Assembly: GCF_002028455.1 (NCBI RefSeq)
Contig: NZ_MWUM01000006.1
Span: forward strand, 1 to 64,000
Length of the DNA: 64,000 nt
DNA from: Zoogloea sp. LCSB751
Lineage (GTDB): Bacteria > Pseudomonadota > Gammaproteobacteria > Burkholderiales > Rhodocyclaceae
Direction of reading: 5' to 3'
Below, piece after piece: positions 35,601 through 44,715 of the stretch; within the stretch, counting starts at the first letter, position 1; every line of letters begins with the position of its first letter. The notes beneath the pieces were generated by a model that was not told the DNA's origin, searched no databases, and saw nothing but the letters and a program-made list of their open reading frames with translations. Both the position numbers and the translations under genes were made by a program.

Positions 35601-35718
35601 CGTCGGCGGCATCGTCAGCGCCACGATCTTCACGCTGCTGCTGCTGCCGGTGCTGCTGTCCTTCGGCGGCCCCAAGGACGGCGGCCAGAACGGTAGCCGG
35701 AACGGCCACGAAGGCTGA
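32602..35718 (+). CDS. CzcA-type heavy-metal RND efflux pump
   Basis: The 1,038-residue inner-membrane proton/substrate antiporter has the HME-RND layout: helix 1 (AFVIIAALALLGYGLYSFSQ), QVVTQAIGQAPEEVERTVTLP, two large periplasmic loops and 12 membrane helices. The fourth-helix motif reads DFGVIIDSAVVMVEA at 393-407; in Zn/Co/Cd exporters the usual form is DFGxxxDGAVxxxEN, so the glycine and the asparagine are replaced. The exported metal is therefore uncertain. It works with the two preceding genes, and a two-component system follows 47 bases later, presumably controlling the operon. Confidence 0.92.
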   Translation: MFDSIITAVLRQRAFVIIAALALLGYGLYSFSQISIEAFPDVQDVQVQVVTQAIGQAPEEVERTVTLPIEREMSGVPGMTQLRSVSITGLSVITLTFNEKTADYFARQQVLERLQTVNLPPGVQPTLAPLTTAVGEIYRYVLDSPPGASQEEVRAIQDWTIRPALRIVPGIADVVSFGGSIREVQVRIEPDLLRKYGVSLDDVSKALTGASGNGSGGLLRRGDEALVVRSLGLFNNLDDIRDVVVVAREGKPVRISDVAEVVAGARPRSGIVAFNDRDDVIEGIVQMTKGGNATKVVEALRAKVDEVNVRLPEGYKVRPIYQRTELIGHTVATVGENLLVGAVLVTAILLVFLRNLRAAIIVAAVIPLSLLFAFILMHALGVSANLISLGAVDFGVIIDSAVVMVEALMVRLAFDARTEHHGITSPVGRRIHALKQTCIELGSPILFSKAIIIVAFLPIFTFQRVEGRIFTPVALTLSFALLGGLILTLTLVPTLLSFALNKDMAEKESAWLHNLQHRYRDLLVRLQSHRAVTIGLSAVSLVVALALAPLLGSEFLPKLDEGNIWLTVSLPQSSSLTNTKEIERKVRTIMLSYPEVKTVITQVGRPDDGTDPKGPNNLEILADLKPHGEWRFASKDAMIDSMAAKLATIPGLPSNFSQVIEDNVEESLSGAKGELAVKVFGPNLQVLEAKGQEIATVLNHIQGSADVAALPVGGQSEVDIRLRREALARYGILVNDVNAMIQTALGGTAVNVYYDGERRYDVTLRFGPQYRDQVDDIAHLPVALPDGKGSIPLGDLADIELRQGASRIQREAGSRNVIVKANLRGRDQGSFVAEAQKKVAAEVTLPAGYSVTWGGQFENQQRAMGRLKVIVPITLGAIFSLLFWAFKDIRPALLVLAMVPFTLIGGFAGLAVAGLHLSVSAAVGFIAVAGISVQNGVIMVEQVMEIARRGATRTEAILDGAMLRLRPIVMTALMAGLGLLPAALSHGIGSETQRPFAVVIVGGIVSATIFTLLLLPVLLSFGGPKDGGQNGSRNGHEG

Positions 35719-35765
35719 GGCCCCCACTCAAACAGCCCTGCCCCTCACCGACAAACAGACCTACC

Positions 35766-36452
35766 ATGCGCATCCTCATTGTCGAAGACGACCCTCTGCT
35801 GGCCGACGGTGTCGCACAGTTGCTGCGCGGTGCCGGCTTCACCACCGACTACGTGGGCACCGCAGAGCTGGCGGAGGCCGCGCTGGCCGCCGAGAAGTTC
35901 GACCTGCTGGTCCTCGACATCGGCCTGCCCGGCATGGACGGGCTGGAGCTGCTGAGCCGCCTGCGGGCCCGCCACAATCCGGTCCACGTGCTGATGCTGA
36001 CCGCCCGCGACGCCCTCAACGAACGGGTACGCGGCCTCAACCTGGGCGCCGACGACTACCTCACCAAGCCCTTCGCGGCGGTCGAGCTGCTCGCCCGCGT
36101 CAATGCCCTGGCCCGGCGCAGCCGCGGCCAGGGCAGCGCGCGGCGCGAATTCGGCCCGCTGGCCCTCGACGAGGAAGCCCACCGGGCCTGGCTGAACGGC
36201 CAGCCGCTGGAGCTGCCGCAACGGGAATGGGCCATCCTCACCTTTCTGCTCGACAACCTGGAGCGCGTGCTCAGCAAGGAACGCATCGTCGCCGCGGTGT
36301 GCTCCTGGGACGAAGACATGAGCGAGAACGCCGTCGAGGTCTATGTCTCGCGCCTGCGCACCAAGCTCGAACCGGCAGGTATCCGCATCCGCACCGTACG
36401 CGGACTGGGCTACATGCTCGAAGACATGCCCCATGACGCGAAGCCTGCGTAA
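35766..36452 (+). CDS. OmpR-family response regulator of the metal-efflux locus
   Basis: The 228-residue protein has a receiver domain (MRILIVEDDPLLADGV, Asp in LLVLDIGLPGMDG, YLTKPFAAVE) and a winged helix (LELPQREWAILTFLLDNLER, then VEVYVSRLRTKLEPAG, VRGLGYMLED). The kinase gene overlaps its end by 20 bases. Placement after the pump suggests metal-dependent control, as with CzcRS; this is inferred. Confidence 0.92.
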   Translation: MRILIVEDDPLLADGVAQLLRGAGFTTDYVGTAELAEAALAAEKFDLLVLDIGLPGMDGLELLSRLRARHNPVHVLMLTARDALNERVRGLNLGADDYLTKPFAAVELLARVNALARRSRGQGSARREFGPLALDEEAHRAWLNGQPLELPQREWAILTFLLDNLERVLSKERIVAAVCSWDEDMSENAVEVYVSRLRTKLEPAGIRIRTVRGLGYMLEDMPHDAKPA

Positions 36453-37821
36453 GGCGCTGCTGCTGTGGCTGCTGCTGCCGGCCGGGCTCGCCGTGGCGAC
36501 CTTCCTGCCGCTGGCCTACCACCTGATTCACCAGCCGGCCATGGAAGCCTTCGACCAGGCCCTGGCCGACGCCGGCCTGGCGCTGGTGCCCCACCTGGAA
36601 GTCAGCAGTGGCGAACCCCGCTTCGTCTTTCCTGCGGCGGCCGAGCAGGTGCTGCGCACCGACCGGGTGGACGAGATCTACTTCCTGGTCCTCGGCCCCG
36701 GCGAACGCTTCATTGCCGGCGACATCGGCCTGCCTCATGCGGCACCGGACAAGGACTCCAACAGCGAATCCGACGACGGGGAACGGATCAATTTCGACTC
36801 TCACTTCCGCGGCCACCCGATCCGCGTCAGCACCCTGCGCCGCAGCATCGCCGGCGAACCCTTTCTCTTCGTCACCGCCGAAACCACCCGCAAGCGCGAC
36901 CAGTTGCGCGTCGACCTGAGCTTCGCCCTGATCCTGCCGCTGATCTTCTTTGCCGGCGCCACCGGCCTCACCATCTGGTTCGGCATCCGCCACGCGCTGC
37001 TGCCGGTGGAAGACATCCGCGCCGCCCTGCAGCGCATGGGACACCGCGCGCTGCAGCCCCTGGACTCGGCCTTCGCCCCGACCGAGATCCGCCCGCTGGT
37101 CGATGAATTCAACCTGGTGCTCGACCGCCTGGACCAGGCCTCCGCCGCCCAGCAACGCTTCGTCGCCAACGCCGCCCACCAGTTGCGCACGCCGCTGGCA
37201 GGCGTCCGCACCCAGCTCGAACTGCTGCAGGGGGAGACCGACGCCGACGCGCGGGAAGCCCGCTGCCGCCAGTGCATCAACGCCATCGAGCGCCTTGGCC
37301 ACCTGGTCAACCAGATGCTGGTGCTACTGTCCGCCGAGCCCAGCGGCCGGCACGCCAGCCTCAACGCCCCCATCGACGTCCCTGAACTGATCCGCGAACG
37401 CAGCCCGGAATGGATCCGCCTGGCCGAAGCCCACCACATCGATCTGGGCTTCGAGCTGCAAGCAGCCCGCGTCAGCGGCGACAGGCTGCTGCTCGGCGAG
37501 GCCATCGCCAACCTGGTGATCAACGCCATCCACTACACGCCGGCCAACGGCGAAGTGACGATCCGCAGCCGCCAGCAGGGCAACGACGTCTTCATCGACG
37601 TGGAAGACAACGGCCCGGGCATTCCCCCGGAAGCCCGCGAGCGCGTCTTCGAGCGCTTCTTCCGCCTGCCCGGCACCGGCGGCCAGGGCAGCGGTCTGGG
37701 CCTCGCCATCGTGCGCGAGATCGCCCGCGGCTTCGGTGGCGAAGTCCAGGCCCTCGACCCGGCAGGCTGCCGTGGCACCCGCCTGCAGGTCCGCCTGCCG
37801 GCCAGTCAGCCACCCGACTGA
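36433..37821 (+). CDS. Sensor histidine kinase of the metal-efflux locus
   Basis: The 462-residue kinase has a membrane segment near the start (LLLWLLLPAGLAVATFLPLA), a periplasmic 2CSK_N-type domain, a second membrane segment (LSFALILPLIFFAGATGLTI), HAMP, H-box NAAHQLRTPLAGVRTQ, N-box NAIHYTPANG, DNGPGIP and GSGLGLAIV. The periplasmic part (about 30-155) includes an acidic stretch (DKDSNSESDDGE) that could bind cations. It starts inside the regulator gene, giving coupled translation. Confidence 0.9.
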   Translation: MTRSLRKALLLWLLLPAGLAVATFLPLAYHLIHQPAMEAFDQALADAGLALVPHLEVSSGEPRFVFPAAAEQVLRTDRVDEIYFLVLGPGERFIAGDIGLPHAAPDKDSNSESDDGERINFDSHFRGHPIRVSTLRRSIAGEPFLFVTAETTRKRDQLRVDLSFALILPLIFFAGATGLTIWFGIRHALLPVEDIRAALQRMGHRALQPLDSAFAPTEIRPLVDEFNLVLDRLDQASAAQQRFVANAAHQLRTPLAGVRTQLELLQGETDADAREARCRQCINAIERLGHLVNQMLVLLSAEPSGRHASLNAPIDVPELIRERSPEWIRLAEAHHIDLGFELQAARVSGDRLLLGEAIANLVINAIHYTPANGEVTIRSRQQGNDVFIDVEDNGPGIPPEARERVFERFFRLPGTGGQGSGLGLAIVREIARGFGGEVQALDPAGCRGTRLQVRLPASQPPD

Positions 37822-38024
37822 ACCGCCGGCGCCGGGAGGGCCCTCCCGAAAAATCCTCTCCGGGCCCGGCGCTCACCGCACTCAAGCCGCCGCCCCCGTC
37901 ATCGGCATGCAAAGCGGGCATTGAAAGATGACGGCCTTACCCGTACCGTATGCGCCGAACGCCCGCAAAAAGACTTGCGGCCCCCGTTGTGCCCCTTTAC
38001 CGCTTCACGATGGAGACCCTCAGC

Positions 38025-38828
38025 ATGGCCATGGATGTCGTCGATTACGAAATCTTCGGAAACGAAATGCAGTACGTCGAGGTGGAGCTCGACCCCGGCG
38101 AGGCCGCCGTCGGCGAAGCCGGCGTGATGATGTACATGCAGGACGGGATCCAGATGGACACCATCTTCGGCGACGGCTCGGCCCAGCAGAGCGGCCTGTT
38201 CGGCAAGCTGCTCGGCGCCGGCAAGCGCCTGCTGACCGGCGAGAGCCTGTTCACCACCATCTACCACAACGAAGGCAGCGGCAAACGCCGGGTCGCCTTC
38301 GCTGCCCCCTATCCGGGCAAGATCGTGCCGGTGGACCTGTCCACGGTCGGCGGCACGCTGATCTGCCAGAAGGACTCCTTCCTTGCTGCAGCCAAGGGCG
38401 TGTCCCTCGGCATCGCCTTCCAGAAGAAGATCGGCGTCGGCCTGTTCGGCGGCGAAGGCTTCATCATGCAAAAGCTCGACGGCGACGGCATGGCCTTCAT
38501 CCACGCCGGCGGCACCCTGCTCGAAAAAACCCTCGCCCCCGGCGAAACCCTGCGCGTGGACACCGGCTGTGTGGTGGCCTTCCAGCCCAGCGTCGATTTC
38601 GACATCCAGTACGCCGGCAAGATCAAGACCGCCCTGTTCGGCGGCGAAGGCCTGTTCTTCGCCACCCTCACCGGCCCCGGCAAGGTGTGGCTGCAGTCCC
38701 TGCCCCTGTCGCGCATGGCCGACCGCATCGTGATGGCCTCCCGCGTGGTGCAGGGCGGCGGTGGCAAGGAAAGTACCTCGCTGCTCGGCGGCATCGGCCT
38801 CGGCTCCCTGCTCGGCGACGACGATTGA
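38025..38828 (+). CDS. AIM24/TIGR00266 family protein
   Basis: The 267-residue protein has the beta-helix-like AIM24 family pattern: [20 protein letters not shown] at the start, [20 protein letters not shown] and [20 protein letters not shown] as paired repeats, and a glycine-rich end. The biochemical role is unknown; the mitochondrial relative Aim24 helps organise inner-membrane complexes. The ATG at 38025 was chosen because the family starts here and GGAG lies nine bases upstream. It probably forms a unit with the downstream M48 protease. Confidence 0.85.
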   Translation: MAMDVVDYEIFGNEMQYVEVELDPGEAAVGEAGVMMYMQDGIQMDTIFGDGSAQQSGLFGKLLGAGKRLLTGESLFTTIYHNEGSGKRRVAFAAPYPGKIVPVDLSTVGGTLICQKDSFLAAAKGVSLGIAFQKKIGVGLFGGEGFIMQKLDGDGMAFIHAGGTLLEKTLAPGETLRVDTGCVVAFQPSVDFDIQYAGKIKTALFGGEGLFFATLTGPGKVWLQSLPLSRMADRIVMASRVVQGGGGKESTSLLGGIGLGSLLGDDD

Positions 38829-38904
38829 ACGCCGCCGCCCGGCCGTCCAGGCGGCGCCCCCCGCCTGCCGATGCGATGGCGTGCAGTGACAGGAGGTTCG
38901 TCCG

Positions 38905-39999
38905 GTGAGCGACGCCCCCATTTCCGCCCGCTACTACCCACCGAGCGGCGATGCCCACGGCCACCCGGCGCTGCTGCGCTGGGAGGGCGGACACCTGCTC
39001 GTCGCCCCGGAGGATTCCGAAGTTCTGCGCATACGCGCCGCCGCACTGCGCGCCGAGGCGCGGGGCTTCAACCACAGCCAGTGGGCAATCGCCTGGCCCG
39101 GCGAGGGCGGCGAACACCTGCTGATCGTCGCCGACGCTGCCATTGCGCCGCTGCGCGCAGTGGCCCCGACTTTGTTCGCTGCCGGAGCGCACACCCAGCG
39201 GCGCACAAAGCGGCACTTCGGCCTCGGCGTGACGCTGCTGATCCTGCTGCCACTGCTGCTCATCGCCGGCATCTTCCTGGCTGTCGAGCCACTGGCCGAC
39301 CGGGTCGTCGAGCACATCCCGCCATCCATCGAGAATCAAATCGGTGAAGCGGTGCTGGCCCGCACCCGCCTTGACAGCAAGCTGATCGAACAGGGCCCGG
39401 CGGTGGATGCACTGCAGCTCATCGGCAAGCGCCTCGCCCGCCCTGGCGAGAACCTGCGCTTCTACCTGGCCGAACGCTCGGACATCAATGCCTTCGCCGC
39501 ACCCGGAGGCGTGGTCGTGGTGTATTCCGGCCTGATGAAACAAGCGGGCTCAGCGGAGGAAGTGGCCGGCGTGCTGGCCCACGAGATCGCCCACGTGGAG
39601 CTGCGCCACAGCCTGCGCCAGATCGTCCGCTCGGCCGGCCTGCGGGTCATCGTGTCGGCGCTGTTCGGCGACTACGGTGCCCTCGGCGGCTGGGGTGCCC
39701 GCCTCGGCGAACTGAAGTTCTCGCGGGATGCGGAGCGCGAGGCTGACGCCCGCGGCCTGCAACGCCTGGCCGAAGCCCGCATCGATCCGCAGGGCATGCT
39801 GCGTTTCTTCGAGACCCTGGCACGCAGCGAAAACAAAGCTACCTCGGCGGTGCCCACCGTGTTCTCCACCCACCCAGCCACCGCCGAGCGCATCGACAGC
39901 CTCCGCAAGGCCCTCGCCACGCCAGTGCCCGGAACGGTGGAGCGCATTGCGGCGAACTGGGATGCCGTCCGCCAGGCCTTGCCCGACACCAAGCCATGA
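38905..39999 (+). CDS. M48-family membrane metalloprotease
   Basis: The 364-residue protein has an N-terminal soluble domain, a membrane helix (GVTLLILLPLLLIAGIFLAV, about 109-128) and an M48 peptidase domain with the zinc motif HEIAHVELRH at 226-235 and the third ligand in SRDAEREADARGL (near 276). It belongs to the BepA/YfgC-like family with the catalytic part probably in the periplasm. GTG start behind AGGAGG. The final bases overlap the amidohydrolase stub (ATGA). Confidence 0.87.
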   Translation: MSDAPISARYYPPSGDAHGHPALLRWEGGHLLVAPEDSEVLRIRAAALRAEARGFNHSQWAIAWPGEGGEHLLIVADAAIAPLRAVAPTLFAAGAHTQRRTKRHFGLGVTLLILLPLLLIAGIFLAVEPLADRVVEHIPPSIENQIGEAVLARTRLDSKLIEQGPAVDALQLIGKRLARPGENLRFYLAERSDINAFAAPGGVVVVYSGLMKQAGSAEEVAGVLAHEIAHVELRHSLRQIVRSAGLRVIVSALFGDYGALGGWGARLGELKFSRDAEREADARGLQRLAEARIDPQGMLRFFETLARSENKATSAVPTVFSTHPATAERIDSLRKALATPVPGTVERIAANWDAVRQALPDTKP

Positions 40000-40079
40000 G
40001 CATCTTCGACGCCACCAAGATCGACTGCCACGCGCACATTTTCGACCCGCTGCACTACCCCTACGGGCAAGTCCGCTAA
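39996..40079 (+). pseudogene. 27-codon amidohydrolase N-terminal stub
   Basis: The frame starts in the stop codon of the M48 gene and reads MSIFDATKIDCHAHIFDPLH followed by a few residues and a stop. DCHAHIFDP is the N-terminal metal-binding H-x-H motif of the amidohydrolase-2 (TIM-barrel) family, members of which have about 280-350 residues. The rest of the gene is missing: a promoter-like and ribosome-site stretch for the next gene follows at once. A deletion after about 24 codons is inferred. Confidence 0.75.
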
Positions 40080-40116
40080 CATAAGCACCCTGTTCCCAAG
40101 GGGTCATCGCCAAAGC

Positions 40117-40815
40117 ATGAGCACACAAGAAAAAAATCCCGTCGTCTTCGGTACCGAAGACCTGCTGCTGAGCCTCTGCAACTCGGTCACCAAGGTTCTC
40201 AGCGTGGCCACCCACAGCCAGATCCGCTATTCGGGCATGGTCCAGCGCATCACCAAGACCTGCCTGAAGCCGGACATCGGCTGTTTCGTACTGTTCGACG
40301 GTGGCTTCTCCGGCCTGGTGGTCATCAACTTCTCGGCCCAGTCGGCAATGGAGTTGTACGAGAGCTACATGCTCAACATGGGCATGGCGAAGGAAGACCT
40401 GGCCAGCTCCCACACCTCCGACGACGTCAGCAACGTGATGGGCGAGCTGATGAACCAGATCGTCGGCGACTTCACCGGCCAGGTCGGGCGCGAGCTGCAG
40501 ACCCACATCACGCAGAACCAGCCGAAGATGCTGGTCCTCAACAAGCAGGTCGTACTCAGTGTGGACACCCACCTGGACCAGCCCGAGACCCGCCGGGTGA
40601 CCTTCTATACGGGCCGCAACAACATCTTCTATCTGGAACTGGCGATCGACCGCACGGAGTTCATCAAGCTCTATGACTTCGAGCCCCAGGATGCCCCCGA
40701 CCCGGATGCATTGATCGACGCCGCCGACGCTGCGCCGGCTACCGCAACGCCTGCCGCCCCCGGCAACGGCGGTGGCGACGACCACGACGACCTGCTCAAG
40801 TCCCTCGGTTTCTGA
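40117..40815 (+). CDS. DUF3334-family protein
   Basis: The 232-residue protein matches the DUF3334 group by eye (LLLSLCNSVTKVLSVATHSQ, then GLVVINFSAQSAMELYESYM and NVMGELMNQIVGDFTGQVG). The E-L-x-N-x-I-x-G pattern resembles that of CheC/CheX phosphatases, so a signalling-related fold is possible. The C-terminus is acidic and disordered, ending DDLLKSLGF. Function not known. Confidence 0.65.
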   Translation: MSTQEKNPVVFGTEDLLLSLCNSVTKVLSVATHSQIRYSGMVQRITKTCLKPDIGCFVLFDGGFSGLVVINFSAQSAMELYESYMLNMGMAKEDLASSHTSDDVSNVMGELMNQIVGDFTGQVGRELQTHITQNQPKMLVLNKQVVLSVDTHLDQPETRRVTFYTGRNNIFYLELAIDRTEFIKLYDFEPQDAPDPDALIDAADAAPATATPAAPGNGGGDDHDDLLKSLGF

Positions 40816-40824
40816 ACTCCACGT

Positions 40825-41397
40825 TCAGGCGGGCAGGTCGGCGCGGGTATCCACGTCGCGCAAGCAGCCCGCATCGTCGGTCTCGATGGTAAGCAGGTCC
40901 GCCTTGTGGGCGGCAAGGATCGCCCGCGCGCCCTCGTCGCCGGTGAGGCCCAGCAACTCAGCCCGCCAGCGGGCCGCGAAGCCGACCGGGTGGCCGCGCC
41001 GCCGGTCATGAAAAGGCGCCGCCAGCGCCGCACCGCTGCGAACGGCGTCGGCAACCCGGCACAGCGTGTCGGCTCTCAAAAAAGGCATGTCGGCCAGCGC
41101 AACGAGCCAGCCCGCCGCGTCGGCACTGGCCGCCACGCCAGCGGCCAGGCTGTGGCCCATGCCATCCAGCGCGGCCGGACAGAAGACCGTTTCCAGCCCT
41201 TCCGCCTGCAGCAGCCCGGCCAGTTCGCGCTGCTCCGGGCGCAGCACCGCGATGCTCCGCGGGCAGGCCTGGCGCAGACAGCGCGCCGCCACCACCGCGA
41301 TCGGCGTGCCGTCGGGCAGCGGATGCAGCAACTTGTCGCTACCGAAACGCCGCCCCTGGCCCGCCGCCAGCAGCAGGCCGACCACCGCTCCCGTCAC
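40825..41397 (-). CDS. MocA-like molybdenum cofactor nucleotidyltransferase
   Basis: The 190-residue protein has the nucleotidyltransferase signature LLLAAGQGRRFGSDKLLHP (9-27), LVALADMPFL and RRGHPVGFAARW. MocA adds CMP to molybdopterin to form the cytosine dinucleotide cofactor used by aldehyde-oxidase-type enzymes. It overlaps the XdhC-like gene and lies downstream of a molybdenum hydroxylase that needs this cofactor, which supports the assignment. Confidence 0.85.
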   Translation of the reverse strand: MTGAVVGLLLAAGQGRRFGSDKLLHPLPDGTPIAVVAARCLRQACPRSIAVLRPEQRELAGLLQAEGLETVFCPAALDGMGHSLAAGVAASADAAGWLVALADMPFLRADTLCRVADAVRSGAALAAPFHDRRRGHPVGFAARWRAELLGLTGDEGARAILAAHKADLLTIETDDAGCLRDVDTRADLPA

Positions 41398-42395
41398 GGG
41401 CGCACGCCGCAGCCGGCGCTGGCGACGGCGCTTGACTCAGCACGCGGCACGACGACGCCGTTCTTCACCGCGGTCATCTCGGCCAGGATGGACACCGCGA
41501 TTTCCGGCGGCGTACGGCTGCCGATGTGGATGCCGATCGGCCCGTGCAGGCGCCCGACCTCACCTTCCGACAGATCGAAATATTTGAGCAGACGCTCCTT
41601 GCGCGCTGCGTTGTTCACCCGCGAGCCCAGCGCGCCGACGTAGAAGGCCGGCGACTTGAGCGCTTCCAGCAGGGCCATGTCGTCCAGCTTGGGATCGTGG
41701 GTCAGCGCGACGATGGCGGTGTGGGGATCGGGCCCCATCGCCAGCACCGCGTCGTCGGGCATGCCGGCCACCAGCAGCGCGCCGGGCACGTCCCACTCGA
41801 CGGAGTATTCCTCGCGCGGGTCGCAGACGCTCACCGCGTAATCGAGCGCCTGGGCCATCGGCGCCAGGTAGCGGGCGATCTGCCCGGCGCCGATGATCAG
41901 CAGGCGCCAGTGGGGGCCGTGGATCGTGCCGAGCCGAGTGCCGTCCCACTGCAGGGCTTCGCCACGGCAGGCGTCCAGGATGCGCACCGCGCCACTGTCC
42001 AGCTCGATCTCCCGGCGCACCAGCTGGCCGGCCTCGATGCGCGCCGCCAGCTCGGCGAGCTGGGCCGCGTCCGGGGCCGGCTCGACGACCAGCTCCAGCG
42101 TGCCGCCGCAGGGCAGGCCGAAGCGGTTGGCCTCTTCCCGCGTCACCCCGTAGCGCAGCACGAAGGGCTGGCTGCCGGCGATGCGCCCGTCCAGCATGCG
42201 GGCGATCATGTCGTCCTCGATGCAGCCGCCGGACACCGAGCCCTGCACACGGCCGTCGTCGCGCAGAGCCATCCAGGCCCCGGCCGGCCGGGGCGCGGAG
42301 CCCCAGGTCTGGGCGACGGTGACGAGGGCCGCCCGATGCCCTTCCTCGCGCCAGCGCCGCAGCGCGGCAAGAACCTGCAGATCCTGACTGTCCAT
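41394..42395 (-). CDS. XdhC/CoxF-like molybdenum hydroxylase maturation factor
   Basis: The 333-residue protein has the XdhC N-terminal domain (ALVTVAQTWGSAPRPAGAWM, then SVSGGCIEDDM) and a C-terminal Rossmann domain (LLIIGAGQIARYLAPM, IHIGSRTPPEIAVSILAEM). XdhC proteins bind and sulfurate the molybdenum cofactor and deliver it to the enzyme. The start at 42395 lies next to repeat copy A; a longer frame that runs through the repeat was rejected. Confidence 0.88.
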   Translation of the reverse strand: MDSQDLQVLAALRRWREEGHRAALVTVAQTWGSAPRPAGAWMALRDDGRVQGSVSGGCIEDDMIARMLDGRIAGSQPFVLRYGVTREEANRFGLPCGGTLELVVEPAPDAAQLAELAARIEAGQLVRREIELDSGAVRILDACRGEALQWDGTRLGTIHGPHWRLLIIGAGQIARYLAPMAQALDYAVSVCDPREEYSVEWDVPGALLVAGMPDDAVLAMGPDPHTAIVALTHDPKLDDMALLEALKSPAFYVGALGSRVNNAARKERLLKYFDLSEGEVGRLHGPIGIHIGSRTPPEIAVSILAEMTAVKNGVVVPRAESSAVASAGCGVRP

Positions 42396-42421
42396 GCTCC
42401 AGACCTTTTTCTGGCCCCCCT

Positions 42422-42487
42422 GTGGGGGCGAATTCATTCGCCCTTCTGGGCTGACCAAGGTGCGCGGGCGAATGAATTCGCCCCCAC
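42422..42487. repeat. 66-bp palindromic repeat, copy A
   Basis: Perfect 22-bp inverted arms (core GGGCGAATTCATTCGCCC) are separated by about 22 bases. The same unit occurs at 45215 and 60834. It lies between the molybdoenzyme and the xdhC-like gene. Confidence 0.93.
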
Positions 42488-42508
42488 GGTGGATGAAAAT
42501 GCGCCCGC

Positions 42509-44704
42509 TCAGGCCTTCAGCTCATCGGAGCGGAACGGCAGGCGGGTCAGCCACTTGCCGGTGGCGGCGGCGATCGCGTTGGCCACCGACGGCGCCACCG
42601 GCGGCACGGCGGGCTCACCGATGCCGGTCGGCTTCTCGGCGGACGGCACGATGTATACCTCGGTCTTGGGCATCTCGTTGATGCGGATCGGTGCGTACTC
42701 GCCGAAATTGCCCTGCTCCACGACGCCGTCCTTGAGGGTGATCTCGCCGTGCAGCGCGGCCGACAGCGCAAAGCCCACCGAGCCCTCGACCTGGGCGCGG
42801 ATCACGTCCGGGTTGATCGCCACGCCGCAATCCACCGCGGTGACGACCCGATCCACGCGCACGCTGCCGTCGGCCTGTACCGTCACCTCGGCCACCTGGG
42901 CCACGTAGGAGTGGAAGGACTCATGCACGGCCACCCCGCGGCCGCGGCGCTCGCCCGGCTTGCCCTTGGCCAGCGGCGTGCCCCAGCCGGCCTTCTCGGC
43001 GGCCAGGCGCAGCACGCCGGCGTGGCGCGGATGCTTGTCGAGCAGCTTGAGGCGCAGGGCCACCGGATCCTGCTTCGATTCGGCCGCCAGCTTGTCGAGG
43101 AAGGTCTCGGTGGAGTAAGCGGTGTGCGTCGAACCTACCGAGCGCCACCACAGGACGGGCACCGTGATGTCGCTGGGCGTATGCAGCTCCACCTGCAGGT
43201 TGGGGATGCCGTAGGGCAGCGACGCCGCGCCTTCCACCGACAGGCCATCGACGCCGTCCTTGATCATGAAGCCCTCGAAGGGCGAGCCCTTGGCGATGGA
43301 CTGGCCGACCAGGCGATGGCGCCAGGCGCGGATCGAGCCATCGGCATTCAGCGCCGCCTCCATCGCGTGATGGAACTGCGGCCGGTAGTAGCCGCCCTTC
43401 GTGTCGTCCTCCCGCAGCCACACCATCTTGACCGGCGCGCGGGTGCCGGCCGCCTTGACGATGGAGGCGGCTTCCTTGACGTAGTCGGAATCCGTGCACG
43501 CGCGTCGGCCGAAGCTGCCGCCGGCATACAGCATGTGGATGTTCACCTTCTCGGGCGGCAGGCCGAACAGGGCCGCCAGATTGCCCTGGTCCACGGTCTG
43601 GAACTGCTCGCCGTTCCACACTTCGAGGCTGTCGCCGGTGAATTGCACGACGCAGTTCATCGGCTCCATCGCGGCATGAGCAAGGTAGGGGAAGTCGTAG
43701 CTGGCCTTGACGATCTTGGCAGCGCCGGCCAAGGCCGCGTCCCCGTCGCCGTCCTTGCGGGCGATCAGGCCGGGAGTCTGGGCCAGCGCATGGTAGCGGG
43801 CGAAGATCTCATCGGAGCCGAGCTTGAAGGCGGCGCTGTCGTCCCATTCGACGCTCAGCGCATCGCGGCCCTTCTTGGCGCTCCAGGTGTCCTTGGCGAG
43901 CACCGCGACGCCGTTGGGGATCGCCACCACATCGACGACGCCCTTGACCGCCTTGGTCTTGCTGGCGTCGAAGGACTTGACCTTGCCGCCGAAGCGCGGC
44001 GGATGGGCGACCACCGCCACCAGCATGCCCGGCAGATGGACGTCCTGGGTGAACTGGGCCGTGCCGTTGGTCTTGGCAAAACTGTCCTTGCGCGGCGCAT
44101 GCTTGCCGACGAGGCTGAAGTCCTTCGGGTCCTTGAGGGGCACGCTGGCCGGCACGGCCTCGGCGGCGGCCGCTTCGGCCAGTTCGCCGAAGGTCGCCCT
44201 GTGCTTGCTCGCCGCGTGGGACACGACGCCGTCGCGCACGCCGATCTCGGCGGCCGGCACGTTCCAGCGCTTGGCGGCAGCGGCGACGAGCATTGCCCGC
44301 GCCACGGCGCCGGTCTGGCGCAGCTGATCCCAGGAATTGGCCATCGCGGTGCTACCGCCGGTGCCCTGCATCGGGCCGAAGGCCAGGTTGTTGTAGCGCT
44401 TGGCATCGGCCGGCGCGCCGTCCACGCGCACCTGCGACCAGGCGGCGTCGAGCTCTTCGGCAACGATGGTGGCCAGCCCGGTGTAAGTGCCCTGCCCCAT
44501 TTCCAGGTGCTTGGAGATCACCGTCACCGAGTTGTCGGCGCCGATGCTCAGGAAGGGAGTCGGCTCGAACGCGGCGACAGAACCGACTGCGGTAGCCGTC
44601 TTGGCACCCTTGGCGGCGAAGGCCGGCAGCGCCAGCCCGAGGGTCAGGCCGGCGGAACCTTGCAGGAAGTGGCGGCGGGAGAGGTTGTGAATGGCTTGGG
44701 TCAT
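42509..44704 (-). CDS. Periplasmic molybdopterin-binding oxidoreductase subunit (IorB-like)
   Basis: The 731-residue protein is the large subunit of an isoquinoline-1-oxidoreductase/aldehyde-oxidase-type enzyme. It starts with a twin-arginine signal (SRRHFLQG at 9-16, then [12 protein letters not shown]), so it is exported folded. Motifs include [27 protein letters not shown] and, near the end, [11 protein letters not shown] with the probable catalytic glutamate. It hydroxylates an aldehyde or N-heterocycle using water; the true substrate is unknown. It pairs with the 2Fe-2S subunit upstream and is served by the XdhC- and MocA-like proteins. Confidence 0.88.
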   Translation of the reverse strand: MTQAIHNLSRRHFLQGSAGLTLGLALPAFAAKGAKTATAVGSVAAFEPTPFLSIGADNSVTVISKHLEMGQGTYTGLATIVAEELDAAWSQVRVDGAPADAKRYNNLAFGPMQGTGGSTAMANSWDQLRQTGAVARAMLVAAAAKRWNVPAAEIGVRDGVVSHAASKHRATFGELAEAAAAEAVPASVPLKDPKDFSLVGKHAPRKDSFAKTNGTAQFTQDVHLPGMLVAVVAHPPRFGGKVKSFDASKTKAVKGVVDVVAIPNGVAVLAKDTWSAKKGRDALSVEWDDSAAFKLGSDEIFARYHALAQTPGLIARKDGDGDAALAGAAKIVKASYDFPYLAHAAMEPMNCVVQFTGDSLEVWNGEQFQTVDQGNLAALFGLPPEKVNIHMLYAGGSFGRRACTDSDYVKEAASIVKAAGTRAPVKMVWLREDDTKGGYYRPQFHHAMEAALNADGSIRAWRHRLVGQSIAKGSPFEGFMIKDGVDGLSVEGAASLPYGIPNLQVELHTPSDITVPVLWWRSVGSTHTAYSTETFLDKLAAESKQDPVALRLKLLDKHPRHAGVLRLAAEKAGWGTPLAKGKPGERRGRGVAVHESFHSYVAQVAEVTVQADGSVRVDRVVTAVDCGVAINPDVIRAQVEGSVGFALSAALHGEITLKDGVVEQGNFGEYAPIRINEMPKTEVYIVPSAEKPTGIGEPAVPPVAPSVANAIAAATGKWLTRLPFRSDELKA

Positions 44705-44715
44705 GTCGTCTCTCC

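Noticed and set aside
37833..37848. Palindrome after the second sensor kinase gene as a terminator
   Set aside because: The stem is followed by A residues, not T, on the coding strand, so intrinsic termination is not supported.
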